Part shown: positions 47,806-58,676 of the stretch, piece after piece
How the letters are laid out: every line of letters begins with the position of its first letter
Numbering within the stretch: the first letter of the stretch is position 1
Assembly (NCBI GenBank): GCA_019426215.1
Contig: CM033400.1
Location: 27,264,568 to 27,328,567, forward strand
DNA length: 64,000 nucleotides
Source: Buddleja alternifolia
Taxonomy: Eukaryota; Streptophyta; Magnoliopsida; Lamiales; Scrophulariaceae
Direction: 5' to 3'
The notes under the pieces: generated by a model
What the model saw: only the letters and a program-made list of their open reading frames with translations
What the model was told of the DNA's origin: nothing
The model's database searches: none
Translations under genes and position numbers: made by a program

Positions 47806-50800
47806 TGTAGTGCCCCACATTTCTTAGTGGTAAGTTTAGTCATCTATACATTCACATAATTTTAATTTGAAGAATTGGGGATATTTTAATTGACATGTCT
47901 TTGATTATATTTTACTGTTGATCTGTCTTGCTTGATTATAGTGAATTACGTGAGATACATGTGCTCCAGTATATGAGATATTTTCATTGTTAACGATTAT
48001 CTTGTCGAGGCTTTGGTGAAATTTGGGTCGAAGTAATTTTATAAATAATTGGTTATCAAAATGAAAAGAGTAGAAATGTCAAGAAACGAGCTGAAATTGA
48101 TATTGGATGTGTTTGAAATCAAATTTATATGGATGAACCGTAAGAGATATAGATCATGAGTGGACTAACTGCGAGCGTTGTAAAGTCTGGGGGTAAAGTT
48201 GTAATATTTAAAACATTGTGGACCAATTTGTAATTTCTGTGAAAAAGAATAATTGTATGATATTTTGAGGAACTAAACGTGTCTTTCTCCCTCAAATTTG
48301 CCACTTCTCATTTTTATAAAAGTTGCCACCTAGCAATGACATATAATATAATATGATCATATAACTTAGCATATATATATATGCGTGTATATATAAATAT
48401 ATATATATATATATATAGAATCAACTGAACATGTTTACTTCCCACCCCAAAAAAAAAGGTACGCATCCTCTCTTCTTCTTTAATTTCAAGTTTCTTAATT
48501 TGTTAATTTTAATGATTTATTAGTAAAACGCGCAACTACTTGATTAGTCAGGTTGTTATAGATTAATTACTGAAGCTTGTATTCAATTATCTTGCAGGGG
48601 ATTCTGATTATGCATCAAGAATGATTCTGTTCAAAATTAAAACATTTGACTATTTTTTTTAATTTTCTGTTAAGTGATTAATTAGTTGACAATCAATTGA
48701 TGCTGTGATACTTGTTTTCTGTTAGTAAGAATAAGAAGTTGTCACTAAATTAGTTCATACAATGTAATGGTGTCAATTAGTAATTCCTTATTTTGTTATT
48801 TTTGTTTTTCTTTAAATGAGTAATTGAAAATTGAACTCATGGACTTAAAAATATTAATCTGCTGAATTTGCCTTCAATCGCTAGACCACCTAGATGACTG
48901 ATCGTCATAATTTGTTAAGTTTTCCAATCCGTCACATTGTTAAATTGAAGCTAATAGGGTGAGCTAGCTCATTGCATATTTCAATCATAATTAACTAACC
49001 AATTATTTGTATAGAGATTTTCTTGATAATTGGGCATGTAATTAGTTTCAGTTGTGTCACCAGTTTGTGACTAGTTAGTTCCTAACTCCTAAGATCCTAC
49101 TTTTTCATTCTTGTCGATAGATGATAAAGGGAAGTACAGAAATAATCACATTAATTCCTCATCATTACCCATTTAGCATAACTAATTAATCTTCATTAAT
49201 TACGCTTTTGGTTAAAATGCACGAGATGAATTGACATATTGGGAAATGTTGTGTTCTGCAAAATAATTTGATTTAATAACACGTATATATGTGTGTGACA
49301 CTCATCCCTAGATACGTGATGTTTGCGTATGATTATTGTTCGAAGCCTTGGACGCATTGGACTAACTTAGAGATGAATTACATTTGGACAACTACAAGTC
49401 TCTGTATATATGAGTGTTTTATTTATTAGTTTGTTTTATTCTGTAATATTCAGTGTCATTGTCATTCATGTGGACCTGGACCTGATCACATCATAAATGC
49501 GATTCATATAAATTGTTGAACATGCTTATGTGACTTTATGGTTCAAATTGCTTGCTATTGAAATAACCATGAAAAAGGTTATTTGGTCATGAAAAGTATT
49601 CCATCGTGAATATCAATTGTTCATGGTTGGTTCGGACAAAGCAGTCCTGGATATGTTCGACAAAACGGTCTTAGATATGATAATACGAAGCGGTCCTAAA
49701 TATGTTGATGTCAGGTAGTTTTGGATATGATAATATGAAGCGGTCCTAAATATGTTCATGTCAGGCGGTCTTAGATATGATCTACGAAGCGGTCCTAAAT
49801 ATGTTCTTTCAAAGCGGTCTTGATTCGGTCTGGGGCCGGGGCTGAACGGTTCGTGGGGCACGCTGGGGTAGCATTGGGCTGCCAGTAGAGGTTTCGTCGT
49901 TCAGTGCCCACTTAGGAGTCCTTTCACGGCAGAGATGGAGGTTTCTACGGCTGTGATCGGCGCCGCCATGTACCTAGGCATGGCCAGTTCAATGCGGTCC
50001 ACGGGGTCGCTCCCTGCAAATGGAGGATAAGGTAGTAAATGTTCGATTGTGATGGGAGTCACAAGGTGGTTTATCTAATGCTTCAGATTTATTCCTGGTG
50101 CACCTGACTCACAGGCTTCGTATGTTCAATATGATACGACTCTCGCTTGATCTGATCTTCACAGGTTGCCTATTTTATATGATACGACCCTTCGCTTGTT
50201 CCGGTCTTTGTAGGCTTCATTTGGTTATTCATAATGTGGTCTTCAAACTCATATTGGTTGAATTGATCTTTAAAAGCTTCTCGTTCGTATATGAACATAA
50301 TTGTTTGATTGACTTATTTAACAGTTATTGATGTCACGCTTGTATGAGTCATGCATCACGAGAATAGTATTATGTACATGCATGCTTCATTTGGTTATTC
50401 ATAATATGGTCTTCAAACTCATATCGCTTGAATTGATCTTTAAAGGCTTCTCCTTCGTATATGAACATAATTGTTTGATTGACTTATTTAACAGTTATTG
50501 ATGTCACGCTTGTATGAGTCATGCATCACGAGAATAGTATTATGTACATGCTTAACCCCGCACATGACACATCGGCGCTCACTGGGCTTAGTAGCTCATC
50601 CCTCGTGTTCCCGCCCCCCTTCCCCAGGATAAGATGGAGTAGGTGGAGCAGTGGCGGACCTTCGAGAGTGATGTTCCAGGACAACTAGAGTGCCAACTCA
50701 TATTAGTAAAGAGATCTTGAGCTACCGACCTTAAAGAGATCCGCGGAAGTCGGCATGGAGGATCCGCTAAGTCAAAAATTAGATAGAACCAGATAGATGA

Positions 50801-50959
50801 AATGAAATGTCATGTCCTGTTTCACTAGTGGTCTTGTTTTTTCAAGTTGTAGAACTCTGAACCACATTATTGGAATATTGAGTTTGTTTAAAAATAATTT
50901 ATATGAGTTGAATTTTTTTACCTAGTTATAATAGAAGACAGGTGATACGGGGTGTTACA
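47806..50959 (+). repeat. 3' LTR of element C (3154 bp)
   Basis: A complete LTR, TGTAGTGCCCC...GGTGTTACA. It shows the same 170-bp duplication (50214-50553) and the same cgaagcggtcctaaatatgt repeats (49640-49830) as the 5' LTR. The segment ggcgctcactgggcttag at 50573 resembles gcactcactaagcct in the solo LTR D, so C and D are related Gypsy-like families. Confidence 0.9.
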
Positions 50960-51578
50960 TAAATTAAATTAATTAGTTTCAATATTTAATTGACTTGGTT
51001 AATTAAGTATTTAAACTAGAATATTAGTTAGTTAATTAATTAATTAATAAGAATATTGATTTAATCAATATATATTTAATTGGATTAAATGCTAATTGAT
51101 TACATGAATTGGACTAAGTTGACCGGGTTAAGATAGCCCAATTAATTGTCCTATAGCCCATATGGGCATGTGTACTGATGGACTTAGTTGGAAGATTTAT
51201 TTAATCATCCAACACAAGCTAGAGAACACAGTTGAAAAACATAAAAAACATAACGTGAAATTCTCCACAAAAAATACAGCAGAGCAGAAAGCGTTTTTAT
51301 TTCTCTCTTCCCAATCCTCTCAATCTCGCCTAGCCGCTGTGGAGATTGGAGATGGAGATTTTCGAGACCGTTCCTGTGTGATGATCTAGAGACGGTACAA
51401 TTGAACCGTTGGAGAAGATTGAAGATTCGCGAGGATCAAAGTTAAATATGCGAAAAGCTAAGTTTTTCATATTTATCTTTTTCTTGATTAAAATCTATAA
51501 AAGCCACAAATTGATCTTGGCTTGGAAATTCGGGTCTGTTTTTATTTTCCGCTACGTATGCTGATAGGATTCCCAACT
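50960..51578 (+). repeat. 3' LTR of element B, right piece
   Basis: It starts with the second TAAAT copy and continues taaattaattagtttc, as at 7796 in the 5' LTR. It is collinear with 7796-8407 and ends GGATTCCCAAC plus a mutated last base. It completes the LTR begun at 11190. Confidence 0.88.
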
Positions 51579-51868
51579 ATGAGCAGTTCGCCAATCATCA
51601 TTTTACCATAAAATTTAATTGCTGGGACTTTGGATCCCTTAGAATTAACATATCCACTAGCGCTTAAAATATGACTTAAAAGAATCCCTTAAGGCTTAGG
51701 ATTCACCGACTTCTGCATCGCTACTTTGAAGCGATTAAACACATAGAAAGCCCAATTGACCTTCAGCTTGGTCAAAATGGCTATCATCATCTTGTATTAC
51801 AGATTTGAAATCTTATCAAACGATCCCGTTTGACATTCCACCTTCTTCACGCAGATGTCTGCAAGAAT
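51579..51868 (-). pseudogene. Env-like gene of element A, middle piece
   Basis: About 290 bp on the minus strand between the end of element B and the solo LTR. It reads as a mostly helical, Lys- and Val-rich stretch with at least two stop codons. On its right the reading frame matches that of 54822-55284 once the solo LTR and one GGCAT copy are disregarded. On its left it meets element B, beyond which the gene resumes at 6703. It is part of an inactive gene. Confidence 0.7.
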
Positions 51869-51873
51869 GGCAT

Positions 51874-54816
51874 TGTGATACCCGAGTTTTCTTTTTAGTC
51901 GACTAGTTACTATCTAAAGCATTAGGACATGATCTAGGAGCTTACACATAGGTTCAAGAGGGATATTATATTATACATCTTATGTAGATTAAAGGAATAG
52001 AACCAAAATTTAACTAGACACTAGGAGATAAGTTGAATTAGTAAATTGCCCAAATACACCAATAATTAGTAAATTCCACTTTCATTTCACTTTTAAAAAA
52101 AAAATAATAATAATAATAATAAATAAATAATAATAATAAAATATAATAAAATAAGAAAAAAAAATTAATAAATAAAGGGGTAGGAAAGTGGGCTTGACCG
52201 GCCACCACCACCATCACACCATACATGTATATATATATATATATATATTATGCCTTAGTTCATTATTTTAGTTTACAAGCAAATACCTCTTCACTCTTCT
52301 TCTCCATTTTCATCATCTTCAACCCTCTTCATCCTTCCATTCAAGTTATATATAGATAGATACAAATTAGTACATTAGCTTCAACCTCAACCACCTTCAC
52401 ACTTGTGGGTAGCATTAAAGGTATCTTGTAATTCCTTGATCTTACATTAGTAGGTAATGGTAGAGGCTAAATTTGCTTTGAAAATGTTATTGCATGTGTA
52501 TTAGAAGAGTAGATCTATGAGTTTTAAGCTTAAATTTACAATTTATAGTAACTAACCTAAAGGCTTGAATGAAGAAATCACACATGCATGACAATTGTAA
52601 GTTGGGTCTTTAAATCTGCCACTGATTTCGAAGAATTATATCGAAATGAGGAAATGTTATTTGAGTTCAAAACTTTTAATGTGTATGTTACTGCATGTCG
52701 AAAATATGTCTGGAATTTTGTGAGATTTTTGGAGTTGTAATGTGAATTATGGAAATTGTTAAGTATAGACTGCCAGAAGCCTTACGGGATTTCAAAATGT
52801 TTGTTTGAGACATCATTTGGGGTTCTTACAAACTTCATTTTGATTTCACAATTTTACTGGGGATAATCATATGTATTGGGGTTGTTGTGTATAAAATTGG
52901 GGCTTATTTGATTAAATTAGGATTTTATATGAATTTTAAAGTAATCCTGCCCCAGTAAAACAATTGAACCCAATTTTACTTCGGTTTTGGGTAAAATAGC
53001 CACATTTTAAGTGACCATTTACCTTTGAAAAATTTATCTAAGGTCTTTTAACAAATTTAGAACATTTATGAAAAAACTTTACCCACAATTATTGAGTTTG
53101 TGATTTTTAACAATTCATACACTAAAACTGCACAAATCTGTTTTTATGCCTCTTATCGACCTTTTGGGGAAGATTGAAATTAAGCCTAGTTTTCATTAAG
53201 GTAACTTGTTGTGAATGTTGGTATAGTTATTAGGACCTCATAGACTACCCCGGGTAGACTTTAGACGAGTTAGAAAATGAGCTTCTGATATAATTTCGCT
53301 TAGCAGGTGTTGTCGGTGAGACGAACGAGGACAACGCCGTATAAGCTTGGACGTAGCGTGAGTGCCTCTCAAAATTATAGTTATATGTCTTTTAAAACTG
53401 GAAGGAGCACGTCGTATATATATATATCTATATACTTTCATCATGCTTTCAATACTTCCCATGAAAATGAATTTCAACACTTTCAAATCAAATCATGGAC
53501 TCAATTTGCATTAACCATTTCTTGGCACGTTTCAAAGACATATCTTGCGAGAATAATTTTCCAGGCAGGTTTTGTGAAAATGACTTCAAGAAAACATTCT
53601 TTTAATGAAATTCTGAAAAAAAAAATATATATATGTATATATATATATATATTCGCTCGATTCAATATTCCTTCATGAGCAAAAATGCTTCATTCAATCA
53701 TTCGTGACATACATGATTGCATACTTGTTTCAAATGCATATTTTGCAAGCATGATTTCAAAATAAACATCGGTTTTTATGGATTCGTGGAAGTACTCCAT
53801 CATCTGGTTCTTGTATCATGATCATTTGTCGTGATGGTGTTCTTGTGACATGTTTCATCTTGCGTGGTTATGTTGGGCCCAAGGTCGGGCGATGGATAGG
53901 GCAGAGTTCGGCCGGTCAAGCATGGGCTTGCGGTCTTAAACAGTTCCCGCTATCCACGTCCAGATCCATGCACCTAGGACGGAGTGCTCTGAGGGTGCAT
54001 GGGTCATTTATCGTGTGGCATATTCCGGATATGACCAAATCGGGCATCGCGAGCCTGCGTGGGGAGGTATAAGGTGATGGCTGTTAAGCCGCGTGTTCAG
54101 GGGTGATAAGGAAGAAGCAGAGGGACCTAAAGTGCTATGGGTAAATCATCGGACGCGATGGTATTGCTAACATGGCCCCCTACTGCTTAAGCGTGACGTG
54201 TACGTGTTACTTAAACATGTTTTGTACATGATACTTGCATTGAGTCTTGGACGTGGTACTTACATTGACTGCACACTTTTAAAATGCATGTTTTCAAACT
54301 TAAATATCATGCCACCAATCATCCCAGCTTTATCATGAACGAAATTGTTTTAAGCATGTTTCCATGACATTTGACACCCCTCACTGTGCATATACTAAGA
54401 CCTTGTCTTATACTAGCTATTGCTTACTTGTTACCATGATCATAAATTGCTTATCTTATTTAGGATTTCAATGATCCTTCGAAAATCAATAAAAACCATT
54501 TTAAGCAACTTACACACGAGCACTGGCACTCACTAAGCCTTTGCTTACGTATTTTCTTTTCCTTCCAGTCATGGGCAAGAGCGGGTGGAAATAGCTTGAC
54601 ATACCTTTCGGGGAACTTTTGTAATAGTTATTTTGACATCCATCGTTAGCAATTTTCTTGACATGTTAGACATGATCTATGATGTTTATATGTAGTATGG
54701 GTTTGTATTAGGCTAAACGATGATGATATTTTGTGTATTTGATTCCGCTGCTAGCCTTTATCCTTGAGAACGCATCGTTAAGTTATTATCGTGCCACCTT
54801 AAGTTCGGGCGTTACA
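51874..54816 (+). mobile_element. Element D: solo Gypsy-like LTR (2.94 kb)
   Basis: The ends are TGTGATACCCGAG and GTTCGGGCGTTACA, with GGCAT on both sides (51869-51873 and 54817-54821). No second LTR or interior is present, so this is the product of recombination between two LTRs. It has an A-rich tract (52087-52165), (AT)n at 52225-52248, a GC-richer block (53870-54070), and the gcactcactaagcct motif near its 3' end (54524). The frames inside it are not genes. The ends fit Tekay/Del-type Gypsy LTRs. Confidence 0.9.
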
Positions 54817-54821
54817 GGCAT

Positions 54822-55284
54822 ACTCCCCTTTCATGTCATTTTTCTTGAAATTCGGTTCATACGCGGCGACAATGTCGTCTCTCCGAACTCTTTCCCACGC
54901 CTTGGTAGCATCTCCCGATGTAACTTCTTTGACTTCTCCACAGTCAATGGGCAATTGTAACAGATTAGCAAGAAGTTGGGGAGTGAGAATAATGGGCGTT
55001 TCAGTAAAGGGAAAAGTGCACGAAATTGAGTTGCCATCGTAAAAAATGACGGCATTCTCAAAGAAAAACTTGACCTTTGCCTCATGAATCAGAGAATTGG
55101 AGGTCAGAAAGTTTTGGAGTCCTGAATCTTGAATGAGAGGGAGGATTTCGCTCATCGGAAAATGTTGATTCTCAAAGAGGTATTCCCAGTTGACTAGGAA
55201 ACCAACATTATAGCCCATAGCTTTTTTTAGTTTTGGATTTTGAGGTGTTTCCGACATCAAATTTTGAGGATTTTGGTGCACCAT
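54822..55284 (-). pseudogene. Env-like gene of element A, N-terminal piece
   Basis: This is an open minus-strand frame from ATG at 55284, the second Met and the likelier start because the preceding 56 codons look like untranslated leader. The ~150 residues resemble the conserved N-terminal domain of env-like and putative plant transposon proteins: alternating hydrophobic and aromatic blocks, an FFENA segment and a leucine-rich PQLLANLLQLP segment. The frame is interrupted at 54822 by the solo LTR and resumes at 51868. It lies 850 bp downstream of the pol stop, where Sireviruses carry this gene. Its role is unknown. It is inactive here because of three breaks. Confidence 0.7.
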
Positions 55285-56135
55285 TAATGAAAAGGTGTTA
55301 AGCTTTTTGAGAGAGTAGGAAGAAAGTCTTTTTGCCTTTAGAGAATTTTTACAGTAAGAAAAATGTGAGAGTGATAAAGTTTTTTTGTAACAATTTGAAG
55401 GGTTTAAATAAAATGGGAAAAAGTAACTCCTAAAATGCTCGATAAATGCCACGTGTAAATGCAGTTAATAAAAAAACAAAAAAACATTGAATCTGAGCCA
55501 TTTAATCATAAAGACGGATATGAAAAGGGGTAATAAATTAGGATAACTGCTGTAAAAGATAAACTTTGAAACCCGCAGTTACTTTTTAGAAAATTTTGAA
55601 TTTTTTTTTTGAAAATTTTCAGTGTGAATTGCACGCATCTGTTGGTACAATGACATGTACCCAGGCATGTGCAGTTACTGAACCACCTATTTTGAGATAA
55701 GTATCATTAATCGTCAGTTTGATTTGATAGGAGCGCGTGGGCAGTTGTCAAAATCTTATCTTTTGGAATTATCCATACACTACCTTTTAGCAATGAAAAC
55801 AATGCATGATTTTCTGAGAAAGTTACTTAGCGTTAAAGTGAGAATATTCTTAACGCTGAAGTCATCTTTTAATAAAGAAAATTGAATCACTTTTGAGAAG
55901 TAATACTTTTGTTTTATTAGCGATAAATCTGATAGGCATAAAGTGAACGTTGATGATCAATGCATAAAATGTTGAAAATCAATTTTGATCATTGCCGTTT
56001 ACTGTTTGAAATAAGTACAATTTTAAAGTTCCACCTAAAATTGATAACCCATTTCAATTTTGAAATCACTTTATACATTATAATAAAGTGGATTCCCCCT
56101 AAATTATATGCCTATAAAAATATGATGCTTCATGA
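55285..56135 (-). other. Spacer between pol and the env-like gene of element A
   Basis: 850 bp without a gene. It is AT-rich, with a T run at 55600-55610. It may hold the splice acceptor or promoter needed to express the env-like gene; I could not identify either. Confidence 0.5.
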
Positions 56136-56876
56136 TTAAGCGTTTAAATCAATCATACCTAATTCACTTCTTAAAGTGAGAAAACGTTGTTCATTGAGCG
56201 CTTTGGTGAAGACATCTACCAATTGTTTGTTAGTTCCAGTGAAATGCATGGAGATATCTTTCTTTTGAACATGGTCACGCAAGAAATGGTGGCGAATGTC
56301 AATGTGTTTACTTCTAGAATGAAGGACTGGGTTTTGGGTCATAGCTAAAGCGCTTTGGTTATCATAATGGATTGGGGTAGGACCTAGGATAATTCTATAA
56401 TCTCTAAGTTGTTGCCTCATCCAAAGGGTTTGTGCACAACAGCTTCCAGCGGCTACATACTCGGCTTCAACTATAGAAGTCACTATGGATTGTTGTTTCT
56501 TACTATGGCACGAAACCAATCTATCACCTAGAAATTGACAAGTACCACTAGTGCTTTTTCTATCTATTTTGCATCCTCTAAAATCTGCGTCTGGAAAACT
56601 AATTAGTTCAAAAGGAGAGTCCCTTAGATACCATAAGCCAACATTTTGTGCGCCTTTTAGGTATTTAAGGATTCTTTTGCCAGTAATTATGTGTGACTCT
56701 TTAGGATCAGCTTGAATGCGTGCACACATGTATACCGAAAACATAATATCAGGTCTACTAGCGGTAAGATAAAGAAGTGATCCAATGATACCTCCATAGT
56801 TAGTGATATCAATTTTCTTCCCACTTTCATCTTTATCTGACTTAGGCGTTTGGCTCATCGGAATTTTCGAAGATGA
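56136..56876 (-). pseudogene. RT C-terminus and RNase H of element A (Sirevirus-like copia pol)
   Basis: On the minus strand this is an intact frame of about 247 codons. It contains the RT end (IIGSLLYLTASRPDIMFS), the connection (KRILKYLKGAQNVGLWY), and the RNase H core with DADFRGCKIDRKSTSGTCQF, then a second acidic site in VEAEYVAAGSC, the DNQSALAMTQNPV block, and HSRSKHIDIRHHF, ending DVFTKALNEQRF...LGMIDL. These motifs are those of Sirevirus-type copia pol. The residue after RLVSC is His where most relatives have Trp-His. Upstream, the frame is cut at 56876 by element E; the 31 codons before that are E's LTR read in antisense. The rest of pol lies outside the window. Confidence 0.9.
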
Positions 56877-58663
56877 TGTTAGAATTATGCCCTCAGATAC
56901 CATAGAGGATAGGATGATGGGGCATCTTTCTTGTAATGAACTTATTTTAAATACTATTAATAAAGGCATTATTTAGTTTTCACTTAAATCTTATCTGCAT
57001 CTATAAGTAGTGTAAAACGTTTTGTCCATGTTTTCAGTGCGACCCCTCTACTTCCTATGGGATAGGAAGAATCGCACTAGAGAGATCTATCTTGATTACT
57101 AAAAACTAGTTCGCAAGTAAAGTGAAGTCTTTGATGGATAAAGACTTAGAATACTTGTACAAACTTAGCTCTGACATGGGAGTGCCAATCGAGTACCATG
57201 GGATGGTAGGAGCTTAAGATTGTAGGCACATCAGTGGAACTGATATGCTCGAACACGACTCACATCGGTTCTGTCACATTTGTTTTCACTCTGTGAGCGT
57301 CGATGACAGAACTGATTATGCGTAATAGGTATAAGTGAACCTTTGACCTGATGTATCAGGTGGAAGATGCACTTGTGATGTCAAGTATTTCACTAGAGTA
57401 ATTAGACCCAATTCATCCGTTGGTGGGGTCGACCCCGAAATGCAACTTAATGGGCAAGTGGTAGTCTTAGCTGATATCTAAAATGGAATTTGTTCTCTCA
57501 TAAGTGAGTGAGAAAGTACCCTATGTGATTATAGATAAATAGAAGTCAAAGTCTTTGGCCGAAGAAAAAAGAGACGATTGTACGAGGCACTAAATCAATC
57601 TCAATGATCTTGTATTATTATAATTGATACATATGGTCAAGTCTAGTGAGTTTCACATAACCATGAATCTCACTTAACTGGGTACATGAACAAAGGGTTT
57701 ATACTTATACGGTATTTACGATTGGAAGGTTGTGGAATGATCCTATCATTCGATTTCGTTTGGATTACGAAGTGGACCACGTGATTGGCTAGGTGTTACC
57801 CAGTTCCTTTGGTTTCCTCTCATTGCCAAACGAAACGAACGTAAAGAATCGCGCTAAAGGATTGATAAAGAAAAATGAATAAAAAGAGTTTCTATTTTTC
57901 TTCTTGGAGTTTTAATTTATTGGATAAATTAAATAATTAATTATTCAAGATGAAATAATTAATGATAAGGATAAGATTAATTATTAATTAATTTCCTATG
58001 GAAATAAATTAATGAATTAATTTATCTAATTAATTTGATTATTTAATCAATTAATTTATGTATTGGATACAATAAATTGTTAATTAAAGAGATAATTAAT
58101 TAAAAAAAAAAGAAGCCCCGGGACTTATATTGGGCGTCCAAGAAGACGCCTATTAGGTTATGCTGGGTGTCCATAAAGATGCCCAACTTACAAGGTATCT
58201 TTTGTTGTCTTGGTCAATAAGTCATGAGACATAAAAGTAGTCTTTGACCTAAAACAAGACATAGACTTTCATAACTCTCCTAGAAAGAAAAGAAGAAAAT
58301 CCTCCTCCCCTCTCTATACTCTAGCCGTCGCCCCCTTAAAGAAAAAGTGGGAATTTTTCATCAATCAATCTGTGCGTGATAATTTAGAAACAACGTAATT
58401 TCGTTGTTTGGATCAAATTCAAGAAAGTCAACGAATTCAATAATTGAAGATTACACGTGGATTGAAGAAATCAAGACTTCACCAATTCGAGTTTCAGGGG
58501 AGGAATCAGATTCTCCAACCACTTCGCTTCAACAGGTAATTAGCTATTCGTTACGCGAATTAATAGGTTTGAATATGCGAATCAAAGAATTAATATTTGG
58601 GTTTTAAATTAGATTTTTAAAATCCTTCCGCTGCGTTTATTTGATTTTTCGTGAAACCCAATA
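56877..58663 (+). repeat. 5' LTR of element E (1.79 kb)
   Basis: It starts TGTTAGAATTATGCCCTC within the RT of element A and ends GAAACCCAATA just before the primer site. Blocks such as ttagacccaattcatccg, ttggtggggtcgacc and aatgggcaagt match element B's LTR at 7225-7275, so the families are related but distinct. Confidence 0.8.
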
Positions 58664-58664
58664 G

Positions 58665-58676
58665 TGGTATCAAAGC
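58665..58676 (+). other. Primer-binding site of element E
   Basis: TGGTATCAAAGC one base after the LTR matches the initiator tRNA-Met complement at 11 of 12 positions. Confidence 0.85.

Larger units (their letters stand above)
12283..50959 (+). mobile_element. Element C: LARD-like LTR retrotransposon with 3.15-kb LTRs
   Basis: The ends are TGTAGTGCCCCAC at 12283 and GGGGTGTTACA at 50959, flanked by TAAAT on both sides (12278-12282 and 50960-50964). The long LTRs are at 12283-15289 (3' end lost) and 47806-50959. A purine tract, aaagggggatga, precedes the second LTR and fixes the plus orientation. After subtracting the two insertions the interior is about 3.2 kb (15290-16045, 39828-41383, 46953-47805) and shows no coding block. 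Long LTRs with a non-coding interior fit a LARD, moved in trans by a Gypsy partner. The LTR ends resemble those of Tekay/Del-type Gypsy elements, but the lineage is an inference. Confidence 0.8.
6704..51578 (+). mobile_element. Element B: degenerate copia retrotransposon, later split by element C
   Basis: The parts are a 5' LTR (6704-8407), a primer-binding site (8409-8420), a ruined pol interior (to 11189), a polypurine tract, and a 3' LTR in two pieces (11190-12282 and 50960-51578). The two pieces rejoin exactly once element C and one copy of its TAAAT duplication are removed. It sits inside the env-like gene of element A, which resumes on both sides. I could not find a clean 5-bp target duplication (gattt on the left, atgag on the right), and both outermost bases of the LTR pair look mutated. 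The LTRs differ at many positions, so the insertion is old. Confidence 0.8.
1357..56876 (-). mobile_element. Element A: Sirevirus-like copia retrotransposon, broken by three insertions
   Basis: Read right to left, the surviving parts are the RT end and RNase H (56876-56136), a spacer, an env-like gene in three pieces (55284-54822, 51868-51579, 6703-3115), a polypurine tract near 2857-2870, and a 3' LTR (2856-1357). Pol followed by a long extra gene before the 3' LTR is the layout of Sirevirus copia elements. The pieces are assigned to one element because they share strand and order, and because the env-like reading resumes exactly across the target duplication of the solo LTR. The 5' LTR, gag and most of pol lie beyond the right edge, past element E. 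Elements B, D and E inserted later. Confidence 0.75.

Noticed and set aside
53818..54072. 84-codon plus-strand frame
   Set aside because: It lies in the GC-richer block of the solo LTR and shows no domain.
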